Of a DNA stretch of 64,000 nucleotides, positions 36,892 to 46,161 are shown piece by piece; the stretch's first letter is position 1, and each line of letters opens with the position of its first letter. The position numbers were made by a program, and so were the translations under genes. This stretch comes from an uncultured Opitutales bacterium (GTDB lineage Bacteria > Verrucomicrobiota > Verrucomicrobiia > Opitutales > Intestinicryptomonadaceae). A model generated the notes under the pieces. The model was not told the DNA's origin and ran no database searches. It saw only the letters and a list, made by a program, of their open reading frames with translations. The stretch is from assembly GCA_900545705.1 (NCBI GenBank), contig URAK01000006.1, positions 80,299 to 144,298 on the forward strand, written 5' to 3'.

Positions 36892-39408
36892 ATGAGAAAA
36901 CCGCAATTAACAAAACCGCTTGCAATAATCGCGTCCGCCTTGCTTTCGGCGTGCGCCGGAAAAGTTGAATCCCAACCAAAGACCGCTCCGCAACCCGAAA
37001 CTCCGCCGATAAAATCCGACAAGCTCTGCATATCCGGAATCTATCCACATCTCGCCTGGTGGAACAACGAAGGCGAATGCGGAACCGGAGCTGTCGTGCC
37101 GTGGGCGGGAAAACTTTGGGCTGTCACATACGGACCGCATTGCGTATTTGAATCCTCCGACAAACTTTACGAGATATCCCCCAATCTCGACAGAAAAATA
37201 CGTTCCGAGAGCCTAGGCGGCACACATGCCAACCGAATGATTCACAAAGAATCCAACCAGCTTTTTATCGGCTGTTACGCGATAGACTCAAAGGGCAATG
37301 TCCGCGCCATTCCGAGGAGCGCCATGCCGGGCAGGCTGACTGGCAACGCACGCTCAATCACAGAACCGAAAGGCAAAATATATTTTGCCACAATGGAAGA
37401 GGGCCTGTATGAAGTCGATGTAAATTCCCTCAATGTCACGGAAATCATACGCGACGGCAACTTAAAAGACCACCCGCAAAAAACTGATAACAACGGGAAA
37501 ATAGTTCCACAGCCTAAAAAGTCGAAACTGCACGGATACCACGGCAAAGGTTTTTATTCCGGATTCGGGAAGGCGTTTTATTCAAACAACGGCGTTCATC
37601 ATAAAAATGTCGAAAAAGACCCTACACTAAAATCCGGCGCCCTCGCAGAATGGAAGCCCGGAGATGAGGATTGGACGCCCCTGCGCATTTGCCAATTCAC
37701 CGAGATAACCGGCCCCGGCGGCATTTACGGCTCGCCGGATCCCTACAAAACCCCCATATGGGCGCTCGGCTGGGATCCGAAATCCGTAATATTAATGCTA
37801 AACGATGGCGGAAGATGGTCATCGTACAGGCTCCCCAAGACAAGCCACTCATACGACGGCTCCCACGGCTGGAATACGGAATGGCCTCGGATAAGGGAAA
37901 TCGGAGAAAAGGATTATCTAATGACTATGCACGGAGCCTTCTGGAAATTCCCGCCGACCTTCTCCAATGCGGATACTTCAGGGATCCGCATGCGCTCCTC
38001 TTATTTGAAAGTTATTGGCGACTTCTGCAAATGGCAAGACGCAATAGTCTTTGGCTGCGACGACTCCGCCCAAAAGGAATTTCTAAATAAGCGCGATTTA
38101 AAAGGCGAAAATATCTCTCCAATAAATTCAAACTCCAACCTCTGGTTCGTCAAGGAATCGGAAATCGACGCGCTCGGCCCAGATATTGGGAGGGGCAGCG
38201 TATTCCTGCGCGAGGACGTCAAGGCCGGAACGCTCTCTGACCCGATGCTTAACGGCGGATTTAAAAACAGGCTATTGGTAATCGACCACAAGTCTCCGAT
38301 GCCGCTAAAAGTCGAGCTATTGAAGTCGGACGGCAAAGGAGATTTTAGAAAATTTGACACTGTTGAAATCCCCGCTAACGGATCAAAATTTATACTATTG
38401 CCTCCTGCCGAATGGGTAAAGGTCCGCCCGCTCTCGGATGCGAAAGAAATGACCGCACACTTCCACCTGACAAACCCCGACGGGCGTTCAGACAAAATAT
38501 CGAATATTTTTGACGGATTGATGCGCGCCGGCTCTCCCATGAAAGGCTCCGCGGCTCTGATCAGGGCCCTCGACAAAGAAAGCGGAAAGCTTGGAGCCTA
38601 CGCATGGAATAGCGACGGCACAAAAGTCTCCGAGCTCGGGACGTATTCGCTTAATTGGCAAATGAAGCTCGTTAAAGACGGCGGCATAGACTCTAACCTA
38701 CTTAAAAAGACGGCATTCGAGCCCAAAGGCATAACTTACGACACAGACTCCGTCCTCGTAATAGAGGGAGGCAAACGGTACAGGCTGCCCCGCAATCCAA
38801 AATACGACGGCAAAAGCGTGTTCGGCACTCCCCGCCTCGCCCGCGAAGTTGCGACCGAACGCGACCTGTTAAACTGTGCCGGCACTTTTTATGAACTGCC
38901 CGCAGTAAATGCCCAAGGATTTGCGAAAGTCCGGCCGATTGCCACCCACAACTTAAAAATCTTCGACTTCTGCTCATACCGTGGGTTGATGATTTTTAGC
39001 GGAGTTTCAGAAGGGGCCGCGGCGCTCAAAAACCCGCATATTATCACCTCGGAGGACGGCAAGCTATCCCTCTGGGCGGGCGTTATAGACGACCTTTGGA
39101 AGCTCGGCAAGCCAGTAGGCGTCGGCAGTCCGTGGTACGAAACATCTGTGAAAAAAGACGAGCTTTCAGATCCATACATTTTGACGGGATACGATAAGAA
39201 AACGCTAAAAGCCGTCTCGGATTCCGATGTCGAGCTCAGCATACAAGTCGATATAGACGGCACAGGGCTTTGGGTCGACTACGCAAAAGTTTCACTGAAA
39301 AAAGGCGAGCCTCTTACTAAGAAATTCGGAGACGACTTGAAAGGTTATTGGATAAGATTCAAGGCCTCCGCCCCAGCAAAAATAACAGCGACTCTAGTAT
39401 ACGAATAA
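36892..39408 (+). CDS. Large predicted lipoprotein, beta-propeller-like, unknown function
   Basis: 838 residues beginning with a signal ending in the lipobox LLSACAG (lipidated Cys near residue 21) and a Pro/Thr-rich linker to about 45. The body has many WAGKLWAVTY, KIYFATMEEGLYEVD and ALGWDPKSV-type strands, suggesting a repeat-blade propeller in the N-terminal half, then beta-rich modules. I do not recognise a named family. It ends the rightward dsbD-to-lipoprotein run and is followed by a strong bidirectional terminator. Confidence 0.75.
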   Translation: MRKPQLTKPLAIIASALLSACAGKVESQPKTAPQPETPPIKSDKLCISGIYPHLAWWNNEGECGTGAVVPWAGKLWAVTYGPHCVFESSDKLYEISPNLDRKIRSESLGGTHANRMIHKESNQLFIGCYAIDSKGNVRAIPRSAMPGRLTGNARSITEPKGKIYFATMEEGLYEVDVNSLNVTEIIRDGNLKDHPQKTDNNGKIVPQPKKSKLHGYHGKGFYSGFGKAFYSNNGVHHKNVEKDPTLKSGALAEWKPGDEDWTPLRICQFTEITGPGGIYGSPDPYKTPIWALGWDPKSVILMLNDGGRWSSYRLPKTSHSYDGSHGWNTEWPRIREIGEKDYLMTMHGAFWKFPPTFSNADTSGIRMRSSYLKVIGDFCKWQDAIVFGCDDSAQKEFLNKRDLKGENISPINSNSNLWFVKESEIDALGPDIGRGSVFLREDVKAGTLSDPMLNGGFKNRLLVIDHKSPMPLKVELLKSDGKGDFRKFDTVEIPANGSKFILLPPAEWVKVRPLSDAKEMTAHFHLTNPDGRSDKISNIFDGLMRAGSPMKGSAALIRALDKESGKLGAYAWNSDGTKVSELGTYSLNWQMKLVKDGGIDSNLLKKTAFEPKGITYDTDSVLVIEGGKRYRLPRNPKYDGKSVFGTPRLAREVATERDLLNCAGTFYELPAVNAQGFAKVRPIATHNLKIFDFCSYRGLMIFSGVSEGAAALKNPHIITSEDGKLSLWAGVIDDLWKLGKPVGVGSPWYETSVKKDELSDPYILTGYDKKTLKAVSDSDVELSIQVDIDGTGLWVDYAKVSLKKGEPLTKKFGDDLKGYWIRFKASAPAKITATLVYE

Positions 39409-39427
39409 ATTGAACCCAACAAACAAA

Positions 39428-39461
39428 AACGCCGCTTAAATTATTAAGCGGCGTTTTTTTT
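39428..39461. terminator. Bidirectional terminator
   Basis: Stem AACGCCGCTTAA (39428-39439) pairs perfectly with TTAAGCGGCGTT (39444-39455) around ATTA. Rightward it is followed by eight or more T residues; leftward by a T-rich run, so it also ends the lpxR-like transcript. Confidence 0.92.
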
Positions 39462-39518
39462 AGCTTCAACAGGCGCGATTTAATAAAAAATATTCCACGT
39501 GAGACGCGCGCATAAACG

Positions 39519-40541
39519 CTAAAATACGTATTTTAGCGTGGCCGACCAAAACATATGAACCGGGTGCCCCTGCCCGTTAAATTCGGCCGTCCTTAAAGTG
39601 TACGACAAATCGAGCTGTACGGACTCATAGCGAGCGGACAATCCGGCTATAAATTCGCCGACAAGCCACTTTGGGGTGACGCTTCTGCTGTGCGCAAACG
39701 TATTTCCGTCAAGAGTAATGTCGTAGCCTACAAACCGCGCCGCGCCGCCCGCAAAGCCGTAAAAATGCCAGTCCGGCACTCCGCCCTCCGGCAGCCATGC
39801 AACATCGTTGCCCGAGGAATAGTCGATTCTGTTAGGCTCAAAATTATACGGAAGATTCTTGCCAAAGCGTATAAACGCCCTGACCTCGCCCTGCGTCAAT
39901 ACATTACCCAAGTCTGCCGCGGCGGAACCTACTGCGTCGAAATCCAATGGTCCCACACTTTCGCGGACAAGCCTCTGCGAATGCCTGTACGACAACACTA
40001 TTCCGGGCTCGTTCTTTATCTGCGTATGCCACCCCATCGGCCAGTCGGCGTCGATTACGCTGTGATAGAGCTTTTGGGTATCCTCGGCGAGCGATATTGG
40101 GCCGACTACCCCGAGGTTTACCGTAAAAGAATCGAGCGTGTCGCGCGTGGCTACATGGGCGCCGAAGCTCGCATAAAGCCAGCCCGCGTAGGGTCTGTCA
40201 GTCTCGGGAGGATTGGGGGTGCTTATGTCGCTAGGCACATACATTGCCTGCCCCACTGACACGCTTTCGTACGTCTGCGCGCCGTCCGGCGCAAAAAGAT
40301 CAAGCAAAGCAAATTGAAGGCGGCTTGTCCAAAAGTCGCTTCCACTCTGCGTGTAGGAGAGTTTTAGTCCATTGGTATAGTACCTATCGGAAAATCGAAA
40401 ATCGTTTTCGACAGTAAATGAAAGCGCATGCCAATCAGATGCGCAATCCGCCTTGCGCACGGCTTGCGAGGCGTTTAAAGAATAGGCAAACACAGGCAAT
40501 ACGCACGCCAGAATATTTGACAAAACAAAAGCGGGTCTCAT
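39519..40541 (-). CDS. lpxR: LpxR-like lipid A deacylase, outer-membrane barrel
   Basis: 340-residue outer-membrane beta-barrel with an N-terminal signal peptide (about 1-22). Family motifs of the LpxR/DUF2219 group are plain: VENDFRFSDRYYTNGLKLSY with the Asn-Asp pair, TDRPYAGWLYASF, QKLYHSV with the catalytic-type histidine, and MGWHTQIKNEPGIVLSYRH. The protein ends with an aromatic residue (LKYVF), as barrel proteins do. LpxR removes the 3'-acyloxyacyl chain of lipid A in Salmonella. I chose ATG 40541, which leaves just ten bases to the divergent rsmD start; upstream residues in the frame lie in rsmD and are not a signal. Confidence 0.8.
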   Translation of the reverse strand: MRPAFVLSNILACVLPVFAYSLNASQAVRKADCASDWHALSFTVENDFRFSDRYYTNGLKLSYTQSGSDFWTSRLQFALLDLFAPDGAQTYESVSVGQAMYVPSDISTPNPPETDRPYAGWLYASFGAHVATRDTLDSFTVNLGVVGPISLAEDTQKLYHSVIDADWPMGWHTQIKNEPGIVLSYRHSQRLVRESVGPLDFDAVGSAAADLGNVLTQGEVRAFIRFGKNLPYNFEPNRIDYSSGNDVAWLPEGGVPDWHFYGFAGGAARFVGYDITLDGNTFAHSRSVTPKWLVGEFIAGLSARYESVQLDLSYTLRTAEFNGQGHPVHMFWSATLKYVF

Positions 40542-40557
40542 ACTCGCAAATATGAGA
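40536..40557. promoter_or_regulatory. Palindrome holding both divergent start codons
   Basis: Perfect 7-bp inverted repeat TCTCATA (40536-40542) and TATGAGA (40551-40557) with an 8-bp spacer. The lpxR-like start ATG lies in the left arm and the rsmD start ATG in the right. Both proteins begin Met-Arg. There is no room for normal leaders or ribosome-binding sites. Confidence 0.7.
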
Positions 40558-41151
40558 ATCACATCGGGCTTTGCAAGAGGAATATTGCTGGACTCCCCCC
40601 GCGGGAAATCCACTCGGCCCGCGACAGACGCCGCAAGACAGGCGATTTTCTCATCACTTGGCGGAATAGTCGAAGGGGCATCGGTCATAGATCTGTTTGC
40701 GGGAACGGGTTCTTATGGATTGGAAGCAGCAAGCCGCGGAGCCGCAAGCGTACTTTTTTTTGAAAACGACAGAAACGCTCTCGGCGCGTTGCGCGCAAAT
40801 TTGGAGCGCGTTAAAAAAGCGGTCAACTCTGCGGGCGGCGGATTTTCCGCAAAAATACTGCCGTGCGACTGCCTCAAAATCTCCTTACAGCCCGAAGAAA
40901 AAAACTTTGATATTGTATTTGCCGACCCTCCCTACTCGATGCTCCTAGCCCCCGATACATTGTCCAAAATTTTTGGAATGTTTGAAAGATTAAACGGAAG
41001 CAACACGATTTTCGCGCTTGAAGCGCCAGCCGAATTCGACCTGAACACAGCAACTCCCCCGCCCGACTGCGAATTTGAAACGATAAAGCGCCTCGGGAAA
41101 TCCTCCGCCGGCAAGCCATCTCAAATAATATTTAGAATAAAAAAAATATGA
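40552..41151 (+). CDS. rsmD: RsmD-like 16S rRNA m2G966 methyltransferase
   Basis: SAM-dependent methyltransferase of the small ribosomal subunit rRNA. 199 residues beginning MRITSGFARG and TRPATDAARQAIFSSL, the usual RsmD opening, then the SAM motif VIDLFAGTGSYGLEAASRGA and the catalytic IVFADPPYS (D/N-PP-Y). The stop overlaps the pilT start as ATGA, so it is coupled to pilT. Normal length. Confidence 0.93.
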   Translation: MRITSGFARGILLDSPRGKSTRPATDAARQAIFSSLGGIVEGASVIDLFAGTGSYGLEAASRGAASVLFFENDRNALGALRANLERVKKAVNSAGGGFSAKILPCDCLKISLQPEEKNFDIVFADPPYSMLLAPDTLSKIFGMFERLNGSNTIFALEAPAEFDLNTATPPPDCEFETIKRLGKSSAGKPSQIIFRIKKI

Positions 41152-42257
41152 ACGAGCTCGACACGATAATAGAAACAGCATACAGAAAAAACGCCACTGA
41201 CATACACCTCTGCGCTTCTATGCGCCCGAGAATAAGAATTGACAACGCCCTAATCGAAACCTCCGAATGCGGCGCTGTGGATATTGAAACAGCAATAGAG
41301 CAAATCTTTGACAACCTAACCCCAGTCGAAAAGAAAATCATGGAGGAAAGATACCGGGCGGGAGAAGACGTCGACTGCGCGTTCTCCTGCATATCTGGCA
41401 TGAGGCTTAGGGCAAACATATACAGAAGCCAAAACGGCACAGGCGTCGCCCTTCGCATAATTCCCCCGAATAGAATGTCTGCAAGCGAAATAGGCCTTCC
41501 GTTTTCCGTGACAAGCGTTTGCAGGCGCAAAAGCGGACTATTCCTTGTCACAGGCGCGAACGGTTCAGGGAAAAGCACAACTATTGCAGCTCTTCTAGAT
41601 ATTATAAACAATACGCGAGACGCCCATATTCTGACTATTGAAGACCCCATAGAGCACATTATCAGAAGCCGCAAATCCCTTGTGACGCAGCGCGAAGTGG
41701 GCGTGCATACCCCCGATTTTTATTCGGCGCTGCGCTCGAGCTTGCGCGAAAACCCGGATGTTGTAGTCCTCGGCGAAATGCGCGATATTGAAACGACGAG
41801 AACAGCCATAGAATTGGCAGAGACGGGCCACCTTGTAATTGCGTCCCTGCATACACGCACGGCTGTGTCGACAATCGACAGGCTCATTGGACAATTTGAA
41901 CCTGCCGAACAGGCACAGGTAAGAATGATGATTTCCGAAAACCTAATCGGCGTATTGACCCAGACGTTGCTCGCTAAAAAAAGCGGTGGGCTAATTGCCG
42001 CTTTTGAAGTGCTCGTCGCAAATTCGGCAATCAGAAATCTCATACGAGAGCAAAAAGTTCCCCAGATTTACAGCATAATGCAAATGGGCAGACGCGAAGG
42101 CATGTGCACTATGGAAGACTCTCTGCTATCGCTTGTTGACAGCGGCACAGTATCGGCGGCGGAGGCCGTCTCAAAGTCCGCATTCAGAAACGATCTGCTC
42201 GACAAACTGCGCGCAAGCCCCAACGTGGATAAAGCCGAGCTTGAAGACATATACTAA
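41148..42257 (+). CDS. pilT: PilT-like type IV pilus retraction ATPase
   Basis: Hexameric secretion ATPase of the PilT/VirB11 group, 369 residues. Walker A is GANGSGKST (136-144 approx.), Asp box ILTIEDPIEH, Walker B VVVLGEMRD and His box GHLVIASLHT. AIRNLIREQKVPQI resembles the C-terminal PilT retraction motif. No other pilus genes are near, and it sits behind rsmD, so it may serve a type IV pilus encoded elsewhere. It is close in length to true PilT (about 345-370). Confidence 0.9.
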   Translation: MNELDTIIETAYRKNATDIHLCASMRPRIRIDNALIETSECGAVDIETAIEQIFDNLTPVEKKIMEERYRAGEDVDCAFSCISGMRLRANIYRSQNGTGVALRIIPPNRMSASEIGLPFSVTSVCRRKSGLFLVTGANGSGKSTTIAALLDIINNTRDAHILTIEDPIEHIIRSRKSLVTQREVGVHTPDFYSALRSSLRENPDVVVLGEMRDIETTRTAIELAETGHLVIASLHTRTAVSTIDRLIGQFEPAEQAQVRMMISENLIGVLTQTLLAKKSGGLIAAFEVLVANSAIRNLIREQKVPQIYSIMQMGRREGMCTMEDSLLSLVDSGTVSAAEAVSKSAFRNDLLDKLRASPNVDKAELEDIY

Positions 42258-42304
42258 CGCAGCCCAGCTTAAATCATTTGTGCGCGCGGCCCATTAAAAC
42301 AAAA

Positions 42305-42332
42305 AAACCCGAACCAAATGGTTCGGGTTTTT
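42305..42332. terminator. Bidirectional terminator between pilT and a PEP-CTERM gene
   Basis: Stem AAACCCGAACCA (42305-42316) pairs perfectly with TGGTTCGGGTTT (42319-42330) with a two-base loop. T residues follow on both strands, more strongly leftward, so it ends both convergent transcripts. Confidence 0.92.
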
Positions 42333-42347
42333 GCGCGAAAGTTTCTT

Positions 42348-43832
42348 CTATTTGCGCCTGCGGAATGCACATGCCATAGCCAAAGCCCCAAATATTAAAG
42401 AAAGGGCGGCAGGCTCGGGAACTTGCACGAATGTCACTTGCAGAGTGTTATCGCTCCAAGAGAAGTCCGCGAGAGCATTATTTATTATTGCGCTAAAATA
42501 ATCGTCCGCGTCGGAAGTTGTAAGCAGGTTGCCATCCGCATCTTCAAATGATTCAGCGGATATCAATTCGTACGTTGCGCCTAAAACACTTTCGGCGTCC
42601 AGCCCGGAAAAATCCATTACTATTTTTTCGCCGCCTTCCTTTACGAATTTTCCGTTTACTGTAATTTTATCGGCAGTGCCGCCTTGAATAGATTCAGGTG
42701 AAAATACAAATTTTCCACCCGCCCACGAAGCCGAGTTGAACGCAGTACCTCCATTCATCGCGCTAAAACTTCCGCCCTCCATGCGCAAAGATCCGGAACT
42801 TATCGGAGAATAAAATACAAGATCGCCTTTTTTTACTGTCACGGAGGATATAATATCAGTATTTGCGCTGGTGATATTCATCGTCTGCTTTCCGTCGCCG
42901 TCCATTGTAATAGTAAAAGAGTCGTTATAGCCGCCGGTATTTTCGCGGAATAGATTACCTTCATAGTAAGTGTTTACGCCCGCAGCGTTTGTTAACGTCA
43001 AATTCGTCTTTGCGTATATGGGATCTCCCTCCGCAGTGCTTCCGTTTATTATAGCTGTCGCTAGGGTTCCGTATCCGTTTATGCCGCCTATGGAAATATT
43101 TTGATCCCCAAGATACCCACCGCCGAGCTTTCCGAGCGTAAAACGGGTACCCGCCTGCCCCGCCGCATAATTTAACTGGACCACATTGTGTATCACAACT
43201 CCCTTCTCCTGGTCAGTGGCAAGGCCTAACGAAAGATTTTGAAATACCTTAGAAACAGACGTATCGAGGATTATCGCAGCCTTTAAGCCCGTCTTTGAAT
43301 CAACAACAGCATTTTCGCCTATCTCTATTGAAGATGCAACTGTCGAGCTCCAATCGCCTCCAATATTTATTATCGGACGGCTTGTATAATCGGTTCCATT
43401 TATATTTTTGCTGGCTCCGGTAGCATTAAATATTATCGACCCTTTTATCGTGAGCGGGAAATTTCGCCCTCTTATGCCAACGCATCTCCATGAATCGTTA
43501 TTATAGAGGTATGTATCTCCGACATAGACGTTGCCGTTTATTATAGAACCTTCTTGTACGGTATTTATAAACAGCCTTGCCCCAATATACAATCCGTCAA
43601 AAGAAATGTCATTTACCTCTTTAAAATTTGATATGGTAATCTCTTTTGTAGACGTTAAGTGGTTGGAAAATATAGCATTGTCCGCCGCGCCAGGCGCTCC
43701 GTTTGGAGTCCACGCAGACTCGCTGTCCCACGAAACATTTTCAAGCGCATTAAACTGGTAATCAGCTGCTCCGAGAACCATTGGCATAATTGAAAAGCCA
43801 ATGATAGAACTTTTTATGATCTTGTTTAACAT
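42348..43832 (-). CDS. PEP-CTERM surface protein, autotransporter-like
   Basis: 494-residue exported protein. The signal peptide covers about 1-22 (MLNKIIKSSIIGFSIMPMVLG); the start at 43832 replaces an upstream in-frame extension. VSWDSESAWTPNGAPGAADNAIFSN is the W-x-N-P-like opening of the family, followed by a beta-rich, Gly/Asn/Ser-rich body. It ends in the PEP-CTERM sorting signal: VPEPAALSL, a hydrophobic helix and basic tail RRRK. Such tags are recognised by an exosortase (EpsH/XrtA type) not seen in this window. It is homologous in layout to the two genes at 61-64 kb, and the central strand motif VTVKKGDLVFYSP recurs in them as VSVKNGTLIYSAP. Confidence 0.9.
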   Translation of the reverse strand: MLNKIIKSSIIGFSIMPMVLGAADYQFNALENVSWDSESAWTPNGAPGAADNAIFSNHLTSTKEITISNFKEVNDISFDGLYIGARLFINTVQEGSIINGNVYVGDTYLYNNDSWRCVGIRGRNFPLTIKGSIIFNATGASKNINGTDYTSRPIINIGGDWSSTVASSIEIGENAVVDSKTGLKAAIILDTSVSKVFQNLSLGLATDQEKGVVIHNVVQLNYAAGQAGTRFTLGKLGGGYLGDQNISIGGINGYGTLATAIINGSTAEGDPIYAKTNLTLTNAAGVNTYYEGNLFRENTGGYNDSFTITMDGDGKQTMNITSANTDIISSVTVKKGDLVFYSPISSGSLRMEGGSFSAMNGGTAFNSASWAGGKFVFSPESIQGGTADKITVNGKFVKEGGEKIVMDFSGLDAESVLGATYELISAESFEDADGNLLTTSDADDYFSAIINNALADFSWSDNTLQVTFVQVPEPAALSLIFGALAMACAFRRRK

Positions 43833-43853
43833 TTTCTTAAAATAATTTTCTAT

Positions 43854-43883
43854 TTTATATCTATATGCACCTAAATGTGTCAA
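43854..43883 (-). promoter_or_regulatory. Sigma70-type promoter of the PEP-CTERM gene
   Basis: On the complement, TTGACA (43878-43883) and TATAAA (43854-43859) are 18 bases apart, the best-formed promoter in the window. Predicted start is about 43847, leaving a very short leader of about 15 bases before ATG 43832. Confidence 0.6.
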
Positions 43884-44129
43884 CTCTAATCTCAAACGTT
43901 TGTTATAGAAAATACCATTCTAAAAACTAAATTTTTCGATAAAAAATACAAAAGCTTCAAATCTATTTAACGCCCTGACAACCCCGCACGGCAAATAATT
44001 CAAAAAAAAATATCCCGACGAATAAAGCGCGAAAATTTTTTAGGATTTTTGAAATTATCCAAATTTCCCGGGCAATCTCATAAAGATCAAAGTGGCATAT
44101 ATTCAAAAAAATGCCGTTCGCACAAAAAA

Positions 44130-45443
44130 CTATAAATTCTTTAAAAAGACTTTCGACTTGCGCGCGCTTTCCACATATTTTGCGTATCTTTCTTTGGGAA
44201 GCCTCTCAGGCGATACCTCTTCAAACCCGCATACATCAGTAAAAAACGGCGCGCTCTTAGTGCTTAAACAAAACAAACGCTTGAACCCTGCCTTTCGAGC
44301 CTCGCGCTCTACAAATTCCGCCATGAGCGACCCTACATTATGCCCCTGGTAAAACGGCTGAACATGCAGACTCGCCAATTCTGCGGCTCCCTCGCCTATA
44401 TCAAGCAGGCTCACTATCCCGATTATGCTGGAATCGAGCTCGTAAACAAAGTAGCTGCCTATGCGCTCCTTTATTTCCTCGAACGACCTGTAAACGAGAT
44501 TCTGCGTGCGCGCCGACACCATCGACAAATGGTAGATTGCGCTCGCGTCGTCCGGCGTCGCGCGGCGGATTTTTTGATATTCGTCGGCGTAAATCATAGT
44601 TCCGCAGCCTACCTTTTCAAAAAGCTCCGTGAGCAGGCAGGCGAATTCGTCGCCGTCAAGTATATGCGCGCGCCGCGTGTGGGTGCTGTCAAGCGCCTTC
44701 AAGGCGTTGCGGCATTTTGAAAGCAGCTCGGGCTTCAAAAGCTCCGGAGAATTTTCAATAAGCCCCCTCAGCTCCTCGACCGGAAAAGCCTTTGGATTGG
44801 GATTGTCCACAAGTATGCTAGCCGACGAGGTAAGGTATATCAATTTTGTGGCGCGCAGCCCCTCGGCAACTTCCGAAGCAAGAGCATCGGAATTTATCCT
44901 AAATATTCTGCCCCTCCTGTTTACCGCTATCGGCGTCAGAACAGGCACCATTCCAAGCGAAAGCAGATCCGACAGAGCCTTGAAATCTATTTTTTCCGTC
45001 TTGCCGGCGTTGAGGAAATTAACCCCGGATATTATGCCGACCTCCGTGGCTCTTACAACATTTGCCAAAACACAGCGCAGATCCCTCGTTGAGAAAGTGT
45101 CTGCAATCGCTTGCGCCACAAAGCCGGCTATTTTGCGCGAAAGCGAAAGGGTTGCGTCGTCCACAGGGTTTTCGCCGTGGACGTCGCTTATTTTTATTCC
45201 GCGCTCGCGCGCGCCCTCCACAAGCTGCCTGCCTATGCCGTGCACGAGCACCACGTTTATCCCCAGACTCCTCAATACCGCTATGTCGGTCACGACATTT
45301 GCAAAGTTCGGACCCGCGATTATCGCGCCGTCAATGGCTATTACAAAAGTCTGGTCGCGGTATATAGGCACATACTCCAAAATTCCGCGCAAGTCGGAGG
45401 CCTTTATGCTGACCTTGCGGATATTTGTATTAGTCTTTTCCAT
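44130..45443 (-). CDS. argA: Amino-acid N-acetyltransferase (N-acetylglutamate synthase)
   Basis: First step of arginine synthesis. 437 residues, with an N-terminal amino-acid-kinase-like domain (EYVPIYRDQTFVIAIDGAII, NVVLVHGIGRQ) and a C-terminal GNAT domain (about 290-437, with ELASLHVQPFYQGHNVGSLMAEFVERE as the acetyl-CoA loop). The kinase-like domain is thought to be non-catalytic and to bind arginine, giving feedback control. Start ambiguous: ATG 45443 is used here; GTG 45479 overlaps the efp stop and would give a 449-residue form. Follows efp in the same leftward run. argH is at 11.8 kb. Confidence 0.88.
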   Translation of the reverse strand: MEKTNTNIRKVSIKASDLRGILEYVPIYRDQTFVIAIDGAIIAGPNFANVVTDIAVLRSLGINVVLVHGIGRQLVEGARERGIKISDVHGENPVDDATLSLSRKIAGFVAQAIADTFSTRDLRCVLANVVRATEVGIISGVNFLNAGKTEKIDFKALSDLLSLGMVPVLTPIAVNRRGRIFRINSDALASEVAEGLRATKLIYLTSSASILVDNPNPKAFPVEELRGLIENSPELLKPELLSKCRNALKALDSTHTRRAHILDGDEFACLLTELFEKVGCGTMIYADEYQKIRRATPDDASAIYHLSMVSARTQNLVYRSFEEIKERIGSYFVYELDSSIIGIVSLLDIGEGAAELASLHVQPFYQGHNVGSLMAEFVEREARKAGFKRLFCLSTKSAPFFTDVCGFEEVSPERLPKERYAKYVESARKSKVFLKNL

Positions 45444-45478
45444 TTGCGGAAATTTTGAAGTTATTGCCGTTGGGAGCA

Positions 45479-46036
45479 CTACGCTCTGCTTATATACGTA
45501 TTGTCTTCAGTGCGGACTTTTACAATGTCTCCCTGCTTTATGAAAAGAGGCACTTGTATCACGACTCCGTTGGCAAGAGTCACAGGCTTGGTCGGCGCCG
45601 AAGAAGTGTCGCCCCTGAGTCCTTCAGCGGCTTCGGCTACTTTTATTTCCATATTGTTCGGCAGTTCTATCGACACTGGATTGCCGTCGACAAAAAGAAT
45701 ATTGTACTGCACTCCCTCAACGAGCCATTTTACATCGTCACCGATAGTCTCCTTCATTAGGACGATATCATCGTATGTTTCAGGGTCTATAAAATGGAAA
45801 TGGTCGCCGTCGACGTACGAAAATTCAAAAGGCTTGTTTGTCGTATGGCAGAACTCCACGGAATCGGTCGAGCGGAATTTGACCGCCGTCGACGAATTGT
45901 TCGACAGGTTTCTCAGAACGGTTTGCACAAACCCTGCCTGCCTGCCCTGCGTACGGTGCAGCATGCTCATTACGGCGTGCGGAACACCGTTATACATTAT
46001 AACTCTTCCTTTTCTTATGTCGGTTGGTGATGCCAT
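45479..46036 (-). CDS. efp: Elongation factor P with arginine tip residue
   Basis: Relieves ribosome stalling at proline runs. 185 residues with three beta-barrel domains. The KOW-like N-terminal domain carries the tip loop LHRTQGRQAGF; residue 32 is Arg, where E. coli has Lys34 (PGKGQ). Arg32 is the residue rhamnosylated by EarP in Pseudomonas EF-P, and the numbering matches exactly. This suggests an EarP-type system; no earP or epmA/epmB gene is in the window. It lies between pyrD and argA, all leftward. Confidence 0.93.
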   Translation of the reverse strand: MASPTDIRKGRVIMYNGVPHAVMSMLHRTQGRQAGFVQTVLRNLSNNSSTAVKFRSTDSVEFCHTTNKPFEFSYVDGDHFHFIDPETYDDIVLMKETIGDDVKWLVEGVQYNILFVDGNPVSIELPNNMEIKVAEAAEGLRGDTSSAPTKPVTLANGVVIQVPLFIKQGDIVKVRTEDNTYISRA

Positions 46037-46161
46037 ATATTTTGTCTTTTATAATTTCGGGTCCCCAAGTGCTTGCGGGGACAATGCGATATGGTTTTTT
46101 AGGTTAAATGTTTGAAAAGGCGGCGGTCAACAATTTTCTCAAACTCCGCCGCAGCCGGGCA

